NCBI GenBank assembly: GCA_015066345.1
Contig: SVOQ01000005.1
Coordinates: 45,304 to 109,303, forward strand
DNA length: 64,000 nt
Direction of reading: 5' to 3'
Source: Oscillospiraceae bacterium
GTDB lineage: Bacteria; Bacillota; Clostridia; Oscillospirales; Acutalibacteraceae
This document shows, in pieces, positions 9,056 to 17,437 of the stretch (position 1 is the stretch's first letter; each line of letters opens with the position of its first letter). The notes under the pieces were generated by a model. The model was not told the DNA's origin. It worked only from the letters and a program-made list of their open reading frames with translations, and did no database searches. Position numbers and translations under genes: made by a program.

Positions 9056-9167
9056 ACCCTTCGGGTGCGATATACCTACGGTGCGATATATCTGACGATG
9101 CGATATGTACTTCGTACGCGATATGTTTCGCTTCGCGAAACGCGAATATAATTCGGCACGAAGTGCC
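9056..9167. repeat. Tandem mini-hairpin array with GCGATAT linkers
   Basis: Seen: consecutive short hairpins ACCC-TTC-GGGT, ACC-TAC-GGT, ATC-TGAC-GAT, GTAC-TTC-GTAC and GTTTCGC-TTC-GCGAAAC. They are separated by GCGATAT at 9067, 9083, 9100 and 9118 and by GCGAATAT at 9142. A final hairpin GGCAC-GAA-GTGCC lies at 9155-9167. The linkers are constant while the arms differ but remain self-complementary. Confidence 0.75.
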
Positions 9168-9235
9168 CCATTAATTACGCATTACGAATTACGCATTACG
9201 AATTATAATCGGCTTTGCCCCGAAACTTGCCACTT
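9168..9235. repeat. Short tandem repeat and tail module of the mosaic repeat
   Basis: ATTACGCATTACGA is repeated in tandem (about 9171-9205), followed by ATAATCGGCTTTGCCCCG. That string is the reverse complement of the GGGGCAAAGCCGATTAT module that precedes the core repeat at 31.7 and 53.6 kb. Confidence 0.6.
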
Positions 9236-9258
9236 GAAATTTTCAATTTAGTCTTTCT

Positions 9259-9289
9259 GTCATAAACTCATTAACCGTACTCATATACT
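9259..9289 (+). promoter_or_regulatory. Candidate sigma-E-type sporulation promoter for spoIIID
   Basis: GTCATAAA (9259-9266) and CATATACT (9282-9289) are 15 bases apart and resemble the mother-cell sigma-E consensus. spoIIID is known to be sigma-E controlled in Bacillus subtilis; use here is inferred. Confidence 0.4.
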
Positions 9290-9321
9290 TGTATAGAACT
9301 CATTCAGGAGGGAATACGAGT

Positions 9322-9585
9322 ATGAATTACGATTATGAGCAAAGAGCCGAGTCTTTGGGTCGCTACATAATAGAGAGCAAGGCAACCGTAAGAGCAACTG
9401 CAAAAAAATTTGGTGTATCAAAATCAACTGTACATAGCGATGTTACTAAGAGATTACGACGGATTAATCCTCAACTATTTTCTGAGGTGCGAAAGGTTCT
9501 TGATGTAAATAAAGAGGAACGGCATATCAGGGGAGGAATTGCCACAAGGGAAAAATATAAAAAAGAGGCTATTGCTTCCAAATAA
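9322..9585 (+). CDS. spoIIID: Sporulation transcriptional regulator SpoIIID
   Basis: Seen: an 87-residue protein starting MNYDYEQRAESLGRYII, with the helix-turn-helix KKFGVSKSTVHSDVTKRL (about residues 33-51) and the C-terminal RHIRGGxATxxKYKKE signature typical of SpoIIID. The ATG at 9322 is chosen because AGGAGGG lies just upstream. Known: SpoIIID is a mother-cell DNA-binding protein that represses and activates genes between sigma-E and sigma-K control during sporulation. Context: an MreB-type gene lies about 2 kb downstream, echoing the spoIIID-mbl neighbourhood of Bacillus, with a lipoprotein and a WYL regulator placed between. Confidence 0.95.
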   Translation: MNYDYEQRAESLGRYIIESKATVRATAKKFGVSKSTVHSDVTKRLRRINPQLFSEVRKVLDVNKEERHIRGGIATREKYKKEAIASK

Positions 9586-9659
9586 CTCCACGATGTTGAC
9601 AAAAGACTTCGAAAAGGGTATATTAAACTTATCAAATACCTCATTCGGAGATGTTAAAT

Positions 9660-10388
9660 ATGAAAAAATATTTTGCTTTAGTGTTAACTTTAGTTATGCT
9701 TTTAAGTCTTGGTGCTTGTGGTGAAAAAGAGTATGTGGATGACCCCCATGCTTTAGAAACCGCCGATACCTACTACGGTGTTGATAACAATGCCGGTTCA
9801 ATTACGCTTACACCCGATTCCGCAAAGGTTATGTTGGGTGTGTATACTCCTAAGCAGTTAGGACTCAAAAAAACTATTGATCAGTACGATTTGGTTTTGA
9901 GTACCACTACCTACGAGGGTAAGGATGGTTGTAAAATCGAGGCATTTTATGACGACGAAAAAACCGCAGAGGGTACATTTTTAATAATCGGTACTCAGTG
10001 TTTTGTATATAACGCTAAAACCGAAAAATACACTTTGCTCTCAACCAATGCTACCAAAACTACATCCAAAGAAACAACTTCACCGGCAAACACAATTCCC
10101 GATGACCCCGATATTACTTTCCAATACCACAAGGAAAATAACTATCTTATGCAACAAAGGTTTTCTGAATATGATTATGCAACGTTAGGTCTTTCAAAAG
10201 AAGTTTCGAATTACGTTTTTGTTGTGAATGGTAAGAGCGGTTATGCCCTTGATGGTGTTAAGGTTTATTATGTCGATGTTCACGAAAAAAATGGTGACAA
10301 TACCGGTGTAAGATTAGGTTTTTCCGCCGAGGGCGATGACTATATTTACAACTCGGAATATAAAATTTACGAAAAAATAGAAAAATAA
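9660..10388 (+). CDS. Lipoprotein with an internally duplicated domain, function unknown
   Basis: Seen: 242 residues with a lipoprotein signal (MKKYFALVLTLVMLLSLGAC, lipobox LGAC). GGAG at 9647-9650 favours the ATG at 9660 over that at 9651. The mature part carries two similar blocks (roughly residues 45-125 and 155-240), each with an LGL-x-K-x(5)-Y segment followed by G-x-K/V-x-Y strands, separated by a Thr-rich linker. Known: such proteins are anchored to the outer face of the membrane. I do not recognise the domain. It ends at a terminator shared with the convergent regulator. Confidence 0.8.
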   Translation: MKKYFALVLTLVMLLSLGACGEKEYVDDPHALETADTYYGVDNNAGSITLTPDSAKVMLGVYTPKQLGLKKTIDQYDLVLSTTTYEGKDGCKIEAFYDDEKTAEGTFLIIGTQCFVYNAKTEKYTLLSTNATKTTSKETTSPANTIPDDPDITFQYHKENNYLMQQRFSEYDYATLGLSKEVSNYVFVVNGKSGYALDGVKVYYVDVHEKNGDNTGVRLGFSAEGDDYIYNSEYKIYEKIEK

Positions 10389-10390
10389 TA

Positions 10391-10426
10391 TAAAGCACTG
10401 TGACCGGAATATGTCACAGTGCTTTA
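10391..10426. terminator. Bidirectional terminator between convergent genes
   Basis: A perfect 14-bp stem TAAAGCACTGTGAC/GTCACAGTGCTTTA has an 8-base loop. It serves the lipoprotein (+) and the WYL regulator (-). Confidence 0.85.
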
Positions 10427-10430
10427 TTCG

Positions 10431-11429
10431 TTAGTAGTTAGCGAGTATTTCTTCCGCCTTTTTCTTTACCATATATATTAAATCATTTGGCATTCTGACC
10501 TTTACTCTGCCGCCGAATTGTACAACCCAAGCCGCAAGACCGTCGCTGACTGCCGCGTTTGTTCTGAGAATAAAATGGTCTTCGTCAAGTTTCTGTATAC
10601 GTACTCTGTCACCGAATCGGTCAAGCATGGGTTCAAGCAAATCGTTGTTACAAGCAAGTTCCACGGGCTTCGGTTCACCGCTATACATATTGAAAAGTTT
10701 TGACGCATAATCTGCTGAGTCAAAATAGTGTTTGTAGTTTGAAACCTCGGAAAAATGACGTGCAGGTGAGTTGGTAATTTTATACTTTTTAATCTTTTCA
10801 ACCCTTAACTGCATAAGGTTATCGTATTTTTCGTTGTTGCAAACTAAATAATAGTGGTCGTCGGACCATATAAAAGCATAGGGACTTACGGTGTAGGTTT
10901 TTTCCTCACTGGCGGTTTTAAATTCGTCCGTTATTTTACGGCGTGAATAGGTGATGGTAACCTTTACGCCATTGGTAATAGCCTCGTTGATATTATGTAT
11001 AATGTGGTAAATATCCTCGTTTTTGGTTTTGGGTCGGTTATCAACATAAACTTGAGAATGAAGGATTTTTGCTTGTTTTTCACCTGCGAAACTTTCGATT
11101 TTTTCAACAAGTTCGTTGGTCTTTTTCTGGGAAATGAAGTTCGCCGCCTGTACTGCATCTGTCAACAAACGTATTTCTGCAAGTTGGAACTTTCTTTCAC
11201 CTAAAAAATAACCGCCACCGTTTCTTGAACCGGTGTGAATAATGTCATAGCCGTATTCTCTCAATACGTCTATATCTTTATAAATGGATTTTCTTTCAGC
11301 GGGAATGCCGAGTTTTCCTAATTCATCGCAAAGTTGAGTTGCAGAAATATAGTGGGTTTCGTCGGTTTTTTGTTCAAAAATCTCTGCAAGATACAATAAT
11401 TTAAGTTTAGAGTTCTTTACCCCTGCCAT
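10431..11429 (-). CDS. WYL-domain transcriptional regulator
   Basis: Seen: 332 residues. An N-terminal winged helix-turn-helix (about 1-65, KLLYLAEIF... RKSIYKDIDVLREYGYDI) is followed by a WYL domain containing WSDDHYYLV and a C-terminal WCX-like extension. The second ATG (11429) is used because AAAGGAGC precedes it. Known: WYL regulators sense ligands, often nucleic acid or nucleotides, and commonly control stress, DNA-repair or defence genes. An 8-bp inverted repeat just upstream of the start suggests autoregulation. No obvious target is adjacent apart from the divergent MreB-like gene. Confidence 0.88.
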   Translation of the reverse strand: MAGVKNSKLKLLYLAEIFEQKTDETHYISATQLCDELGKLGIPAERKSIYKDIDVLREYGYDIIHTGSRNGGGYFLGERKFQLAEIRLLTDAVQAANFISQKKTNELVEKIESFAGEKQAKILHSQVYVDNRPKTKNEDIYHIIHNINEAITNGVKVTITYSRRKITDEFKTASEEKTYTVSPYAFIWSDDHYYLVCNNEKYDNLMQLRVEKIKKYKITNSPARHFSEVSNYKHYFDSADYASKLFNMYSGEPKPVELACNNDLLEPMLDRFGDRVRIQKLDEDHFILRTNAAVSDGLAAWVVQFGGRVKVRMPNDLIYMVKKKAEEILANY

Positions 11430-11453
11430 AAAAATGCTCCTTTGTTCCATTTA

Positions 11454-11480
11454 TTGTACTATAAAAGTATTGTAGTACAA
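11454..11480. promoter_or_regulatory. Candidate operator for the WYL regulator
   Basis: The inverted repeat TTGTACTA (11454-11461) / TAGTACAA (11473-11480) has an 11-base spacer. It lies 25 bases upstream of the WYL gene start and within the divergent promoter region. Confidence 0.5.
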
Positions 11481-11516
11481 AATCTGCGTTTTGTAAACCA
11501 TAATCTGTTTTTATTG

Positions 11517-11545
11517 TTTACAAAAAGGTTTGCGGGGTGTATAAT
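11517..11545 (+). promoter_or_regulatory. Sigma-A promoter for the mreB-like/polA operon
   Basis: TTTACA (11517-11522) and a perfect TATAAT (11540-11545) are 17 bases apart. Confidence 0.7.
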
Positions 11546-11578
11546 TATTAGATAAAGTTACCATCGGGAGGTGTAATA

Positions 11579-12601
11579 ATGGTCGGTTTAAAAATCGGTC
11601 TTGATATAGGTACGGGCTACGTAACGGCAGCAGTCGAGGGTAAGGGCGTTGTCCTTTGTGAACCGGCGGTTGTTGCTCTCGAAAGGGAAACGGGTAAGGT
11701 TATTGCGGCGGGTTCAAAGGCTGCGGAAATGACGGGTCGTTGTCCCGATGCAATAAAACTTGTAAGACCTCTTTTAAGTGGCGGTGTTTCCGAACTTGAA
11801 AGCAGTGAAAAACTTTTAAGAGCATTTTTAGAAAAAATCTGTAAAAATAAAATATTCAAACCCACCGTTGTTGCTACTGTTCCTGCGGGGGTTACTAATC
11901 TTGAAAAACGTAATGTTTTAGGTTGTATTCTCAGGGCGGGTGCAGGTAGAGCAACCCTTATCGAGGAACCCTTAGCCGCCGCCTTAGGTATTGGTGTTAT
12001 GCTAAATAAACCCTACGGTACTATGATTGTCAATGTAGGTGCGGGTACAACGGGTGTTGCGGTTGTTACTATGGGTAGCGTTGCTGTTGCTAAGAGTGCC
12101 CCCATAGGTGGCAATAATATGGATAAAATTATTAAAACCTACCTTAAAGCTAACCGTGGTGTTGCGGTGGGTCGACTTACCGCCAAGGAGCTTAAGCATA
12201 TTTTAGGCGGTGCAAAAATGCGTGACGAAACCATTGCCGCCATTTCCAAGGGAAAGGATATGTCCGATGGTATGCCAATGTTTTTTGAGGTTACGGCTCA
12301 GGAGATTAATTATGCCATACGTGACAGTATTGACGAGGTTTGTAAGGTCATTACGGACGTTTTAGAGGTTACTCCGCCCGATTTGATTAAGGATATTACC
12401 GATGACGGTATTTTCCTTTGTGGCGGTATGGCTGACCTTTACGGGCTTGATAAGTATATAACCGATGTAACGGGTATTAAAGTCAATATACCCGGTAATC
12501 ATACAAATGTAGCGGCTTTAGGTTGCCTTAGAGCCCTTAATGAGCCCGGTTATCTTTCTCAGAACGGTTACCATTTTGTAACCCTTGAAACTCTCAATTA
12601 G
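11579..12601 (+). CDS. MreB/Mbl-type actin-like cell-shape protein (divergent)
   Basis: Seen: 340 residues with actin-fold ATP motifs. Phosphate-1 is GLDIGTG (D9), phosphate-2 is VNVGAGTTG (residues 151-159), and there is an MreB-like IEEPLAAALGIG and a C-terminal FLCGGMADLYGLDKYI. MreB normally has Asp in phosphate-2 (DIGGGTT); here it is Asn (N152). GGAGGTG precedes the start. Known: MreB homologues polymerise at the inner membrane and guide lateral wall synthesis. Context: the gene lies near spoIIID as mbl does in Bacillus, but no mreCD accompanies it. Whether it hydrolyses ATP normally is uncertain. Confidence 0.88.
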   Translation: MVGLKIGLDIGTGYVTAAVEGKGVVLCEPAVVALERETGKVIAAGSKAAEMTGRCPDAIKLVRPLLSGGVSELESSEKLLRAFLEKICKNKIFKPTVVATVPAGVTNLEKRNVLGCILRAGAGRATLIEEPLAAALGIGVMLNKPYGTMIVNVGAGTTGVAVVTMGSVAVAKSAPIGGNNMDKIIKTYLKANRGVAVGRLTAKELKHILGGAKMRDETIAAISKGKDMSDGMPMFFEVTAQEINYAIRDSIDEVCKVITDVLEVTPPDLIKDITDDGIFLCGGMADLYGLDKYITDVTGIKVNIPGNHTNVAALGCLRALNEPGYLSQNGYHFVTLETLN

Positions 12602-12611
12602 TGAGGTATAT

Positions 12612-15221
12612 ATGAAATTACTTGTTATTGACGGAAACTCCATTCTTAACCGTGCGTTTTACGGTGTCAGATTACTCACAACTAAAGACGGCAAGTTCAC
12701 CAACGGTATATTCGGTTTTATGAATATACTTATTGGTATGCTTGATGAATATAAACCCGACTCCGTAGCGGTTGCATTTGACGTGAAGCATCCTACCTTC
12801 CGACACGAAATGTATGATGCTTACAAGGGTACGCGTAAACCTGCTCCCACGGAACTTATTGAACAGTTCCCTACGCTCAAAGAGCTTTTGGGTTACCTTG
12901 GGTTTACGGTAGTTGAAAAACCCGGTTATGAGGCGGACGATATTTTAGGTACACTTTCTTCCGCTTGTGGCGAGGATGATTTTTGTTACATTGCCACAGG
13001 GGATAGAGACAGTCTTCAGCTTGTGCGTGAAAATGTCAATGTCCTTCTTGCCACTACAAGAATGGGTAAATCCGAAACCGTAAAATACGATATTGCTAAA
13101 ATCAATGAGGTTTACGGTGTTACTCCCGAACAGCTTATTGATATAAAGGCTATTCAGGGTGATACATCCGATAATATTCCCGGTGTTGCGGGCATAGGTG
13201 AAAAGGGTGCCGCTGACCTTATACAGAAATTCGGTTCAATTGAGTATATTTATGATAATTTAGCCGACCTTGATATTAAGGCGGGTATGAAGGTTAAACT
13301 TGAAACTTCAAAGGATAATGCCTTTTTGAGTAAAAAATTAGGTACAATCTGTCTTGAAGCACCGATTAATACGGATTTAAATTCATATTTAATAAAAGAA
13401 CCCGATTCTGAAAAAACGGCTAATCTTCTTGCATCTCTCGAAATGTTCAAAATTTTAAACCGACTTAATCTTGAGTCTGTTAAAGTAGCCGAAAATGCCG
13501 ATACAAAGACCATAAAACTCTACGAAGCGGAGGATTATGACTCTCTTTACAACCAGCTTAAAACCAACGGTAAGGCATACTTTACCGTAAAATACAACGA
13601 TTTCGGTATTGAATATATGTTGTTTAAAACTGCTGACGGTGTGGCTTTAGTTTCAAACAATGATTTTATGTTCATTTCTTTTGTGTCAAATCTTTTTTCG
13701 GATAATTCTATCGAAAAATATACCGACGATTCTAAACGCTTGTTTGGTTTCTGTGACGAAAGTGGTATTGAACTTGTGAATATAGCTCTTGATACATCCC
13801 TTGCGGCGTATCTTCTCAACCCCAATTCGAGCGACTATTCCGTCAAAGCCCTTGCAGGTGCTTATTCCTTGAATAATATAAAAATTGATGCAGGGGATTT
13901 AGTCGAGTTTTATTCTACTCAGGAAGATTATGTAAATGCCTGTGCCGTAATTGAGTCGCTTAGCGTAAAACTCTCAGCGGCAGTAAACGAAAATAATCAG
14001 AATACACTACTTAAAGATATCGAGTTACCTCTTGCAAGAGTTCTTGCGAGTATGGAGCGTGAGGGTTTTTCCGTTGATAAAGAGGGGCTTGAAGCCTACG
14101 GTGATAAAATCGGAGCAAGTCTTGAAACGAGCCTTCGTGCTGTTTATGATATGGCAGGGTGCGAGTTCAACCTTAATTCACCCAAACAGTTAAGTGATGT
14201 TTTATTTTCTGAGGATAAACTTAATCTTCCCCACGGTAAGAAAACAAAAAGCGGTTATTCTACCAATGCGGATGTCCTTGAAAGCCTCAGGGATAAACAC
14301 CCTATAATCAACGAAATTTTAAAATACCGCGCATTGCAGAAATTGAAATCCACCTATTGCGAGGGTCTTTTAAAGGTTATAGATAATGATGGTAGAATCC
14401 ATTCAACCCTTAACCAGACTGAAACCCGTACGGGTAGAATTTCATCTGCCGAGCCCAATCTTCAGAATATTCCCGTAAGAACCGAGTTGGGTAGGGAATT
14501 ACGCCGTTTCTTTAACGCTAAAGAGGGTTATGTATTAGTTGATGCGGACTATTCACAGATTGAATTGCGTGTTCTTGCCGCTTTAGCCAATGACGAAAAT
14601 ATGATAAATGCGTTTATAAGTGGTGCGGATATTCACTCTATAACTGCTTCCCAGGTTTTAGGTGTTCCGCTTGATGAGGTTACACCCAATGACCGCCGTA
14701 AGGCGAAAGCAGTAAACTTCGGTATTGTTTACGGTATCGGCGCATTCTCCCTCTCTCAGGATATAGGTACATCCGTAGTTGAAGCGGATAGATATATCAA
14801 AGGCTATCTTGCAAATTATTCGGGTGTTGCGGCATTTATGGAACACTCAAAGCAAAGTGCCAAAGAAAAGGGTTATGCCGAAACCTACTTTGGCAGACGT
14901 CGTTATCTTCCTGAATTACAGGAATCAAACGCCATAAGACGCGGGTTCGGTGAGCGTGTAGCTATGAATATGCCCATTCAGGGTACGGCGGCGGATATTA
15001 TTAAAATCGCTATGATAAGAGTTTACGAGCGATTAAAAGCGGAATTCCCCAAAGCAAAACTCATTATGCAGGTTCACGATGAACTTATTATTGAAGCACC
15101 TGAAAACGACGCCGAAAAAGTTGCGGAACTTCTTAAAGACACTATGGAAAATGCTTGCGACCTTTCTGTTCCCCTTACTGTTGAGGTGGCTTGCGGTAAA
15201 ACCTGGTACGATACAAAATGA
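12612..15221 (+). CDS. polA: DNA polymerase I
   Basis: Seen: 869 residues. The N-terminal 5'-3' exonuclease (FEN-type) domain spans about 1-290 (FDVKHPTFRHE, YEADDILG, GDRDSLQL, QGDTSDNIPGVAGIGEKGA). A degenerate 3'-5' exonuclease region follows (about 300-480). The family A polymerase domain has motif A DYSQIELR (D646), motif B RRKAKAVNFGIVYG and motif C VHDE (H822-D823). The ATG at 12612 follows GAGG and fits the canonical N-terminus MKLLVIDGNSILNRAFYG. Known: it fills gaps and removes RNA primers in replication and repair. It is ten bases downstream of the MreB-like gene and overlaps rimI. Confidence 0.97.
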   Translation: MKLLVIDGNSILNRAFYGVRLLTTKDGKFTNGIFGFMNILIGMLDEYKPDSVAVAFDVKHPTFRHEMYDAYKGTRKPAPTELIEQFPTLKELLGYLGFTVVEKPGYEADDILGTLSSACGEDDFCYIATGDRDSLQLVRENVNVLLATTRMGKSETVKYDIAKINEVYGVTPEQLIDIKAIQGDTSDNIPGVAGIGEKGAADLIQKFGSIEYIYDNLADLDIKAGMKVKLETSKDNAFLSKKLGTICLEAPINTDLNSYLIKEPDSEKTANLLASLEMFKILNRLNLESVKVAENADTKTIKLYEAEDYDSLYNQLKTNGKAYFTVKYNDFGIEYMLFKTADGVALVSNNDFMFISFVSNLFSDNSIEKYTDDSKRLFGFCDESGIELVNIALDTSLAAYLLNPNSSDYSVKALAGAYSLNNIKIDAGDLVEFYSTQEDYVNACAVIESLSVKLSAAVNENNQNTLLKDIELPLARVLASMEREGFSVDKEGLEAYGDKIGASLETSLRAVYDMAGCEFNLNSPKQLSDVLFSEDKLNLPHGKKTKSGYSTNADVLESLRDKHPIINEILKYRALQKLKSTYCEGLLKVIDNDGRIHSTLNQTETRTGRISSAEPNLQNIPVRTELGRELRRFFNAKEGYVLVDADYSQIELRVLAALANDENMINAFISGADIHSITASQVLGVPLDEVTPNDRRKAKAVNFGIVYGIGAFSLSQDIGTSVVEADRYIKGYLANYSGVAAFMEHSKQSAKEKGYAETYFGRRRYLPELQESNAIRRGFGERVAMNMPIQGTAADIIKIAMIRVYERLKAEFPKAKLIMQVHDELIIEAPENDAEKVAELLKDTMENACDLSVPLTVEVACGKTWYDTK

Positions 15222-15661
15222 TGAATATTGTTATTGAAAAAATGAGCGACACTCATATTACTCAAATAGGTAAATTGGAAACCGAGTGTTTTTCAGTTCC
15301 TTGGAGTGAAAATGCCCTGCGTGAAGAATTAACCAATGAGTTTGCGAGGTTTTTTGTAGCTCTTTGTGACGGCGAAGTTGCGGGTTATATAGGCGCACAT
15401 AATATTTTAGGTGAGGTTTATATAACCAATGTAGCCGTTTTTACTAAATACAGGCGTAGGGGAATTGCAGAAACTCTTATAAAAAATCTTATTTGTATTT
15501 CAACTTCGGAAAACGCCGATTTTATTACACTTGAAGTGCGTAAAAGTAATGTTGGTGCAATAAATTTATATACCAAAATGGGATTTAAAACCGTGGGAGA
15601 ACGTAAGAGTTTTTACGAGAACCCCCGTGAAGATGCACTTTTAATGACTTACAATTTATAA
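15218..15661 (+). CDS. rimI: Ribosomal protein S18-alanine N-acetyltransferase
   Basis: Seen: a 147-residue GNAT-fold protein with the acetyl-CoA loop YRRRGIAETLI, the segment TLEVRKSNVGAINLYTKMGF and the RimI-like ending YYxNPxEDAL (here FYENPREDALLM). The start overlaps the polA stop (ATGA), so the two are coupled. Known: RimI acetylates the N-terminus of ribosomal protein S18. Clostridia commonly encode rimI close to polA or tsaB/tsaD genes. Confidence 0.92.
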   Translation: MMNIVIEKMSDTHITQIGKLETECFSVPWSENALREELTNEFARFFVALCDGEVAGYIGAHNILGEVYITNVAVFTKYRRRGIAETLIKNLICISTSENADFITLEVRKSNVGAINLYTKMGFKTVGERKSFYENPREDALLMTYNL

Positions 15662-15718
15662 TAAATGTCCAAAAATCGATTTTTACGATAAAATCTGATT
15701 GAAAAAAAGGGAGTATTT

Positions 15719-17347
15719 ATGAGAACTATTAATAAAATTTTATCAATTTTAATCGCTTGTGTTGTTCTTCTGACGAGCTTTAGTGTAGTGGGTTTTGCCG
15801 CAAGTACGAGTGAAGCTTATTATATTGATGCAATAAACGGTGACGACGGGAACAGCGGTTTGAGTGAGGCGGATGCGGTTAAAACCATCAACGGACTTAA
15901 GCTCGGTAACATTACCGCAGGTACAAAGTTCCTTTTTAAAAATGGTGGCAGATATGAGTGTACAGCTACTCTCGGTGATGTAAGCGGTACTAAGGATAAT
16001 CCCATTGTTATTTCATCATATGGTGATGGTGAAAGAGCCGTTCTTTATACAAACGAGGCAACAGAAGTTTTGAAACTTATTGACTGTTCTTACGTTAAAG
16101 TCTGCGACCTCGATATTACCGCACCCAACGGTGGCGGTATATGGATTAATACCGTAACAAAGGCGTCGGAAGGTATCACAATTGACGATGTTTATTTCTA
16201 CGATATGCCCAACGGCAAGGTTACAAGCCGTGACGATTTCAGTTCGGGTGCCGCCCGTGCAAGAGCCGCGGTTATGGTTAAAAGCCTTCCCGGTACTTCG
16301 AGATTTCCTGTAAATAACCTTACAATTACCAGTTGCGAGGTTTACGATGTGGCAAACGGCTTTATAATCTGGGGTTCGTGGAACGAAGCCGAAACTCCTT
16401 GGTGTGAAAACGAAAGTGAAATTGACCCCGTATTCAACGAGGGCTTACTTATAAAGGATTGCTACCTTCACGATATGGATGCGGAGGCAATGGTTGTCGG
16501 TATGTGTGACGGTGCACTTGTTACTGATTGCCGTGCTATTGACTGTTGTCAGGGCGAGGGCGTTGACGAAAATGGTGAAATTCTTTATTTTACCGCCGCT
16601 ATGTGGTTCTGGGGCAGTGTTAACAGTACTATACAGTATTGCGAAATTGCGGGACAGAAAAATGTCGGTGACGGTATGACCGTTGACTTTGACTCCTATT
16701 CACACAACTGTACTTATCAATATATCTATTCACACGATAATATGCGATTTATGTGCAACAACCCCAACTATTCGGGACACCACGGCAACATAGTTCGTTA
16801 TTGCTTATCTGTTAACGATAACGGTGGCAGAAGTACTACTGCAGTAGGTTCTTGCGGCGAACACGAATTTAATTTCTATAATAATACAATTATTAATTCC
16901 GCAGAATTTCAGTTCAAGAATATGTACAACGCATACGTTGCAAACAATGTTTTTGTTATGCAGGATGGTGCAACATTCGCTTATGATATTGATAATATGC
17001 TTAGAGGTAATGTTTTTGAAAACAACTGTTATTACAATGCTATGACACCCATTATCGACATCAACGCAATGAATACAGTGCCGGGCTTTGTAGGTAACAA
17101 TACACAAGATACCGGCAGTTACGTGCTTTCAAAGGATTCACCCCTTATCGGTGCAGGTTCAAAGGTTGATGACGGCTTAACTACCGATTTCTTCGGAAAT
17201 GAAATCACAAGTAACAATATCGGTTGTTACGGTGGTGACGGTGCGGATGTTGAGTATAACGCAGAAACACCCACTGAAAGCCTTATCAGAATGATTAAAA
17301 ATATTATTCAAACAATAATTCACGAAATTATGGTGATTTTTGATTGA
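15719..17347 (+). CDS. Secreted right-handed parallel beta-helix protein (polysaccharide lyase-like)
   Basis: Seen: 542 residues with a signal peptide (about 1-28, ending GFAA) and a YYIDAINGDDGNSGLSEADAVKTING opening typical of DUF1565/PL9-like beta-helix proteins. Repeated beta-helix rungs rich in N, G and T extend to about residue 490. The C-terminus ends in a short hydrophobic helix-like tail (MIKNIIQTIIHEIMVIF) and has no dockerin. Known: beta-helix enzymes of this type cleave or bind pectin, alginate and similar polysaccharides. Inferred: an extracellular glycan-active protein; the catalytic residues cannot be assigned from sequence alone. Confidence 0.82.
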   Translation: MRTINKILSILIACVVLLTSFSVVGFAASTSEAYYIDAINGDDGNSGLSEADAVKTINGLKLGNITAGTKFLFKNGGRYECTATLGDVSGTKDNPIVISSYGDGERAVLYTNEATEVLKLIDCSYVKVCDLDITAPNGGGIWINTVTKASEGITIDDVYFYDMPNGKVTSRDDFSSGAARARAAVMVKSLPGTSRFPVNNLTITSCEVYDVANGFIIWGSWNEAETPWCENESEIDPVFNEGLLIKDCYLHDMDAEAMVVGMCDGALVTDCRAIDCCQGEGVDENGEILYFTAAMWFWGSVNSTIQYCEIAGQKNVGDGMTVDFDSYSHNCTYQYIYSHDNMRFMCNNPNYSGHHGNIVRYCLSVNDNGGRSTTAVGSCGEHEFNFYNNTIINSAEFQFKNMYNAYVANNVFVMQDGATFAYDIDNMLRGNVFENNCYYNAMTPIIDINAMNTVPGFVGNNTQDTGSYVLSKDSPLIGAGSKVDDGLTTDFFGNEITSNNIGCYGGDGADVEYNAETPTESLIRMIKNIIQTIIHEIMVIFD

Positions 17348-17356
17348 AATAATTAA

Positions 17357-17402
17357 AAAAATCCACCTTGCTGAGTTTATCGCCAGTTAGGTGGATTTTT
17401 CT
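17357..17402 (+). terminator. Terminator between convergent genes
   Basis: AAAAATCCACCT (17357-17368) and AGGTGGATTTTT (17389-17400) form a 12-bp stem, usable from both strands. Confidence 0.8.
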
Positions 17403-17437
17403 ATGTGTTTTATTACCGAGTAAGTTGAATCGGGGGA

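Noticed and set aside
9067..9124. CRISPR-like array from the regularly spaced GCGATAT units
   Set aside because: Repeats are 7 bases, spacers are 9-11 self-complementary bases, and no cas genes are nearby.
8619..9174. Short open frames in the repeat block after the subtilase
   Set aside because: They run across hairpins and palindromes, have no ribosome sites and their translations are low-complexity.
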